Source: Armillaria gallica
Lineage: Eukaryota > Basidiomycota > Agaricomycetes > Agaricales > Physalacriaceae
DNA length: 64,000 nucleotides
Direction of reading: 5' to 3'
Assembly: GCA_037576215.1 (NCBI GenBank)
Contig: JBANDB010000005.1
Coordinates: 5,642,001 to 5,706,000 of the forward strand
Below the pieces are notes generated by a model. The model did no database searches and was not told where the DNA came from. It saw only the letters and a program-made list of their open reading frames with translations. This document shows positions 60,326-64,000 of this stretch, piece after piece. A program made the position numbers and the translations under genes. Every line of letters starts with the position of its first letter. The stretch's first letter is position 1.

Positions 60326-60873
60326 CGTATCGATGGACTCTCATTTGTATATTCAAAGAACAACGACGTAACCATTTGAACGATAGCCACGCATATTTAT
60401 GTATAACTTATTCTATAGGACCGCACTTATTCTAGGTTCATATCTATTGACACTGTATTTCTATAGCTGTACATTACGAAACACTTCTAATTTATGGAAG
60501 CTAGGCTCCGAAGTGGTGCCTGTTACCCCTTCACAGCTCACTGAAACTGCAGTGCTGTGAGCTTCGTACTTAACGGCTCAGCGCACTGGTTTTTTATTCA
60601 TAAGAGCTCGGCATTGTCTTAAGAGTTCCTCGTTCGTCGGATATGCTTCATAACGTGGAGAATTTTAGGTAGTAAAATACTCTCACAGGCACCGCAGCAT
60701 AAACTCAGCCTGATACGATGAGAGATTTCTCCAAGCTAATAGTAAAGGCTACTTACCTCTCCGAGAGCATGAAAAGAGCGCTATCATAGACTCAACCAGA
60801 AATTAGCGCGACAGCATTAATTTCAATTCGATTGTAAATCAACATCCACGGCCTCCTACTAGCCACCATCATC
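60326..60873. other. Intergenic region before gene C
   Basis: No gene or repeat recognised. Confidence 0.4.
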
Positions 60874-62448
60874 ATGTCAGTCGAGGTCCACTGTTTGCTA
60901 CCTTGCTCTGTATCCCGTATATTCAGAGTCATATGCTACGGTGACACGTTCTCTGAACTACTTCTCGCCGCAAGGAAAGCCCACGACGTCCGGTGTCATT
61001 GCAAGCCTAGTTTCTGCGATTATGCATGCGTTGGGACAGGTGATCCCGCCCACTTTCCACACCCCATATCTCGGCGTGTGAAGCTAGACGAAATGGTGTC
61101 AGATATCTTTGACGAACAATCTCGCCCCGTCGCCTCTTTTGTTGCCGAAGAGGTCTGGCGAGGTACATAAGCCACAGTTTTTACTATTTTTCTTGTGACT
61201 AAGAAAACGCCCAGGTTTCCTAAATACAGGGTCTATGTCCGGATCCTTCGCACATGCCTTCAGTGTAGCCGCATCTTCACTAGTGGACCCCGAGTTCCCC
61301 GCGCGCTGCAAGTTTGGTGATACTATACCTGGACTCAATGCCCTAGGACAAGGCATGTTACAGTCTAGCTCTGGACACCCGGTACGTTTTGTCTCTATCA
61401 CCGCCAAGTCGATATCGGACTAGTTCTCCAGAGAGTCGCGTTACGAAACCTCACTCCACACGATCTGCTCTATTCTCCGGGCGTCATCTGGGCGGATAAA
61501 ACGGCATGCATTCTCGACCTTTCTGTGGAATCTCAGTTGCTGGGCCACAAGCTGCCTCTTATTCGCCGTCCAGAAGGTTTCGGCAAAACCTCCTTTTTGG
61601 CTATGTTGGAGTTTTTCTATGATTGCAAGCATTTCACAACGCCCAGCTTCGATGCGGTACTCAAGTTTATGCGCGTGTCTGACGTTGATCCAAACGCGCC
61701 GTTTATGGTCGAGCCGCATGATGACTTGGTCTTGGCTTTCGACCTGTCGGTCCCTTCAGTGAAAGATTTTCGCCAGTCTCTTGCATTTTACATCAATTCC
61801 GTGTTCAGAAAGTTCTTATGGAAATACCAGCAGGAGCTCATGATCTGGCCTGAAGATATTCCACTATTTCTTAGCGAGGATGGGACACTTTCGTGCGGCA
61901 GTGTTCTGGTTCGTTATATTTCTGTGTCAGTGCTTCATTCAAATAACTCATCGCTTTCCCTCCAGGATCTCACTGATAAACAATGGGGACGCATCTTTAT
62001 CTTTATTGACAACTACAACGCACCATCCATCGCCTCTGACAACTCGCCAGAGGTCAACTCATGTTTAAACAGGATGATCATTTCGCCCCTTTCCAAGTCT
62101 TTGTCTTCTGTCCGTGGACTCATTGTGGGTACTGGTGATGCACCGGATCCTCTCATCAATTCCTACCTTCGCGGCGGCTCTGATATTTGGACCGCAGTGG
62201 CCGTTGATATGACCGACGAGGATGTGGTAGACGCCATATTCGGTTTCACCCCTGAGGAGGTTCATGAGCTCGAACGCCACCTCAAAGTCCACTCCGTCGA
62301 GGTGGGACTGGTACCCTATCGCTTTGGTAATCAGGAGGTGTATTCCATGACCCATGTGTTGAACGAGATTAGCCGACAACTTGGAGGTTCGGACATAGAC
62401 TTGGACGTAACCGGAACTTGGCACTTCAAACCTCCCACTGGTCCATAG
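60874..62448 (+). CDS. AAA-ATPase-like protein with Cys-rich N-terminal module (gene C)
   Basis: Four exons: 60874-61162, 61230-61381, 61432-61918 and 61976-62448. They sum to 1401 bases, giving 466 residues. The N-terminal module (MSVEVHCLLPC, FRVICYGDTFSELLLAARKA, CHC) aligns with A and B through residue 45. The ATPase part has GVIWADKTA, a P-loop RRPEGFGKTSFLAMLEFFYD, DLVLAFDLSV as Walker B, RIFIFIDNYNAPS, LIVGTGDAPDP and FGFTPEEVHELERHLKVHS. The last intron (61919-61975, 57 bases) is a multiple of three and has no in-frame stop, so its retention would insert 19 residues. It is the only copy on + and ends 224 bases before a broken MBOAT gene. Same unknown function as gene A; intact. Confidence 0.78.
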
Positions 62449-62671
62449 ATGCTTGTATAAAACTGTAGCGCCTGTTATTCTGTGCTGAATTGACTTGTAG
62501 GAAGTCAGGCTAAGCGATGCTCACTTCTGTAATGTATCATGTGATCGAGTACATGCCTTAAACAGGCTTACACCACTAGCGGTCGTCATGGATGACTTTG
62601 ATAGCTCTGTTCTTCTACCTTTCCCTATCGTCCATTTTTCTATCCTCATATTTCCCAATGTCGTTAAGCAC

Positions 62672-63768
62672 AGAGCTACGAAACGATGGACATTACTGGT
62701 CCCCAGATGGTGCTGACCATGAAACTGACGACGTTTGCGTGGAACGTGTATGATGGTCGCAGGCCTGTTCAGGTGTGCCGTCTGGCTTTTGTAAATGGGC
62801 TAACTAATCCTTTGACTAGGACCTCGACAAATGGCAGACCTCGAAGCGTATCCCTACTTTCCCTTCTCTTCTCGAGTTCTTGGGCTCCGCGTGGGTTTCT
62901 CATTCTGCATGCAGCCCCCTGCTAACGGCGCGATAGGTTCTACTTTCCCGGCGTCCTCGTTGGGCCATACCTTGAATTCGTAGACTACATGGAGCTCATC
63001 ACGGAAAAACACTACGAAGGCCACGTCAAGGAGAACGCCAAGCGCAACCTTTCGAGTGGGCGCAAGCGCGTTGCCTACCGCAAGATGGTCGAAGGCCTCG
63101 TGTATCTCAGCATCTTTGTCTTGTTGGGGGCAAAGTAAAAATTTGCGACGATTTTGACGCCGTGGTTCGCGGAGCAGAGTATGTGGTATAGGTGAGGTCG
63201 TCTTTCCTATGTATATGCTTTCTACTGATATAAACTAGGCTGCTCTGTTTCCAGCCGTATGGTACCCTTGAGAGGTCCAAGTATTATGCCGCGTGGACTC
63301 TTACAGAAGTACGTTAACACGCATATACCGGGGCTGACGCGTGACGACTGACGGGCATTCTAGGGAGCTAGTAATCTGACTGGCTTGGGCTTTACTGGCT
63401 ACAACGCCTCTGGTGCATCAACCTGGACCGGCGCCGCAAACGTTGTCCCCTCCGCCATCGAAATCCCATCCAACTTCAAGGTTCTCCTGGACTCATGGAA
63501 TATGAAGATCAACGTCTGGCTGCGCGAGTGCGTGTACAAGCGCGTCACGCCCACACGCCCAAGGGGAAGAAACCTGGCTTTGCGCCTAGCGTTTTACGGA
63601 CACGTTTTGATTTTCTCGGCTTTGGGATTCTTCTATGCAGGAGGCGCGAGGATGCTGCGGGCGAAGAAGGGAGCGGGTAAGGCAAACAGTGGGACGACTA
63701 CGCCGGTTGGGGACAAGACGTTTATGATGCCGCCGTTGTTGGATTCGGTGATGCCGCGTAGGAAGTAG
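62672..63768 (+). pseudogene. ALE1: MBOAT lysophospholipid acyltransferase (ALE1/LPT1-like), broken
   Basis: Recognisable by SYETMDITGPQMVLTMKLTT, AWNVYDGRRPVQ, DLDKWQTSKRI, FYFPGVLVGPYLEFVDYMEL, PYGTLERSKYYAAWTLTEG, NLTGLGFTGYN and NVWLRECVYKRVTP, plus a C-terminal LRLAFYGHVLIFSALGFFYA tail. ALE1 enzymes reacylate lysophospholipids in the ER. Three defects are present. The first membrane helices are missing, because homology starts after an AG at 62671. TAA at 63136-63138 replaces an expected Tyr codon in GAK-YKFATILTPWF. The region between VYKRVTP and the last helix, which should hold the catalytic His (WHG), is gone, with a 7-base repeat (ACGCCCACACGCCC) near 63549 at the joint. Introns at 62772 and 62925 still look splice-competent. 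Confidence 0.82.
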
Positions 63769-64000
63769 TATAGAAGGGGGTATGTTATAGGGAGTATACT
63801 GCGCTCGCAAAATCGTAGTTGTTCACGAGATTTAGAGCACATGTGTCAAAAATAATCAACGCCCGTAATATAAAAGACAGACCGGTATCGTGAAAGGCCA
63901 ACTCGTCTCCTACCTCTTCCTACCTTCTTGATTCTTCTATATCTCCGTCCTCATACTTGGGAATTCTTCTCCCATACCACCATCATCTCGGATTCCGGAC
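63769..64000. other. Pyrimidine-rich end of window
   Basis: CT-rich from 63905 on, like the 5' leader of a following + strand gene. No coding start visible. Confidence 0.3.

Noticed and set aside
1..64000. CRISPR arrays, bacterial operons, ribosome-binding sites, rRNA genes
   Set aside because: Nothing of the kind is visible; gene structure is eukaryotic throughout.

Overview
This window comes from a filamentous basidiomycete, most likely an Agaricomycete. The genes are broken by many introns of about 45-65 bases with GT..AG ends and C/T-rich acceptors. The families are typical of that group: fused P450-reductase, Kin1/MARK kinase, fungal AAA-ATPase-like proteins, EamA permease and a DUF3669-type protein. 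I rebuilt exon structures by hand from splice sites, reading frame and family similarity. For most of the conserved genes I summed the exon lengths and checked that they are multiples of three.

Layout. 0-5.5 kb: the end of a DUF3669-like gene, an EamA/DMT permease and an MFS sugar transporter (STP-1). 5.8-17.9 kb: a large inverted repeat. Each arm is about 5.1 kb and carries a full-length double-White (ABCG-type) ABC transporter: ABC-1 on +, ABC-2 on -. The spacer is about 1.6 kb and is partly a mosaic of sequences also found at 18.9, 26.1 and 28.3 kb. 18-28 kb: gene-poor DNA with decayed exons, diverged tandem repeats, two small TIR elements and one hypothetical gene. 28.6-31.4 kb: mitochondrial MTO1/MnmG. 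32.3-36.6 kb: a third ABC transporter (ABC-3, -). 37.6 kb: an intron-containing tRNA-Tyr. 38.2-44.2 kb: two AAA-ATPase-like genes, A intact and B a pseudogene, with a fragment of a kinase gene beside A. 44.6-46.6 kb: a second sugar transporter (STP-2, -) broken by a frameshift. 47.0-57.4 kb: Kin1-type kinase (-), signal peptidase subunit SPC1 (-) and a CYP505-type P450-reductase fusion (+). 59-62.4 kb: a single-pass membrane protein and the third AAA-ATPase-like gene (C, +). 62.6-63.8 kb: a wrecked MBOAT lysophospholipid acyltransferase.

How it fits together. Housekeeping genes (MTO1, SPC1, KIN1, tRNA-Tyr) are interspersed with an expanding transporter module. STP-1/ABC-1 on + and STP-2/ABC-3 on - keep the same order and face each other, which suggests an old inverted segmental duplication. 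ABC-2 is a later inverted copy of ABC-1, and its inner 1.06 kb has been homogenised with ABC-1. The three AAA-ATPase-like genes share a small Cys-rich N-terminal module and are the best candidates for an undescribed family. They lie beside broken genes and gene fragments.
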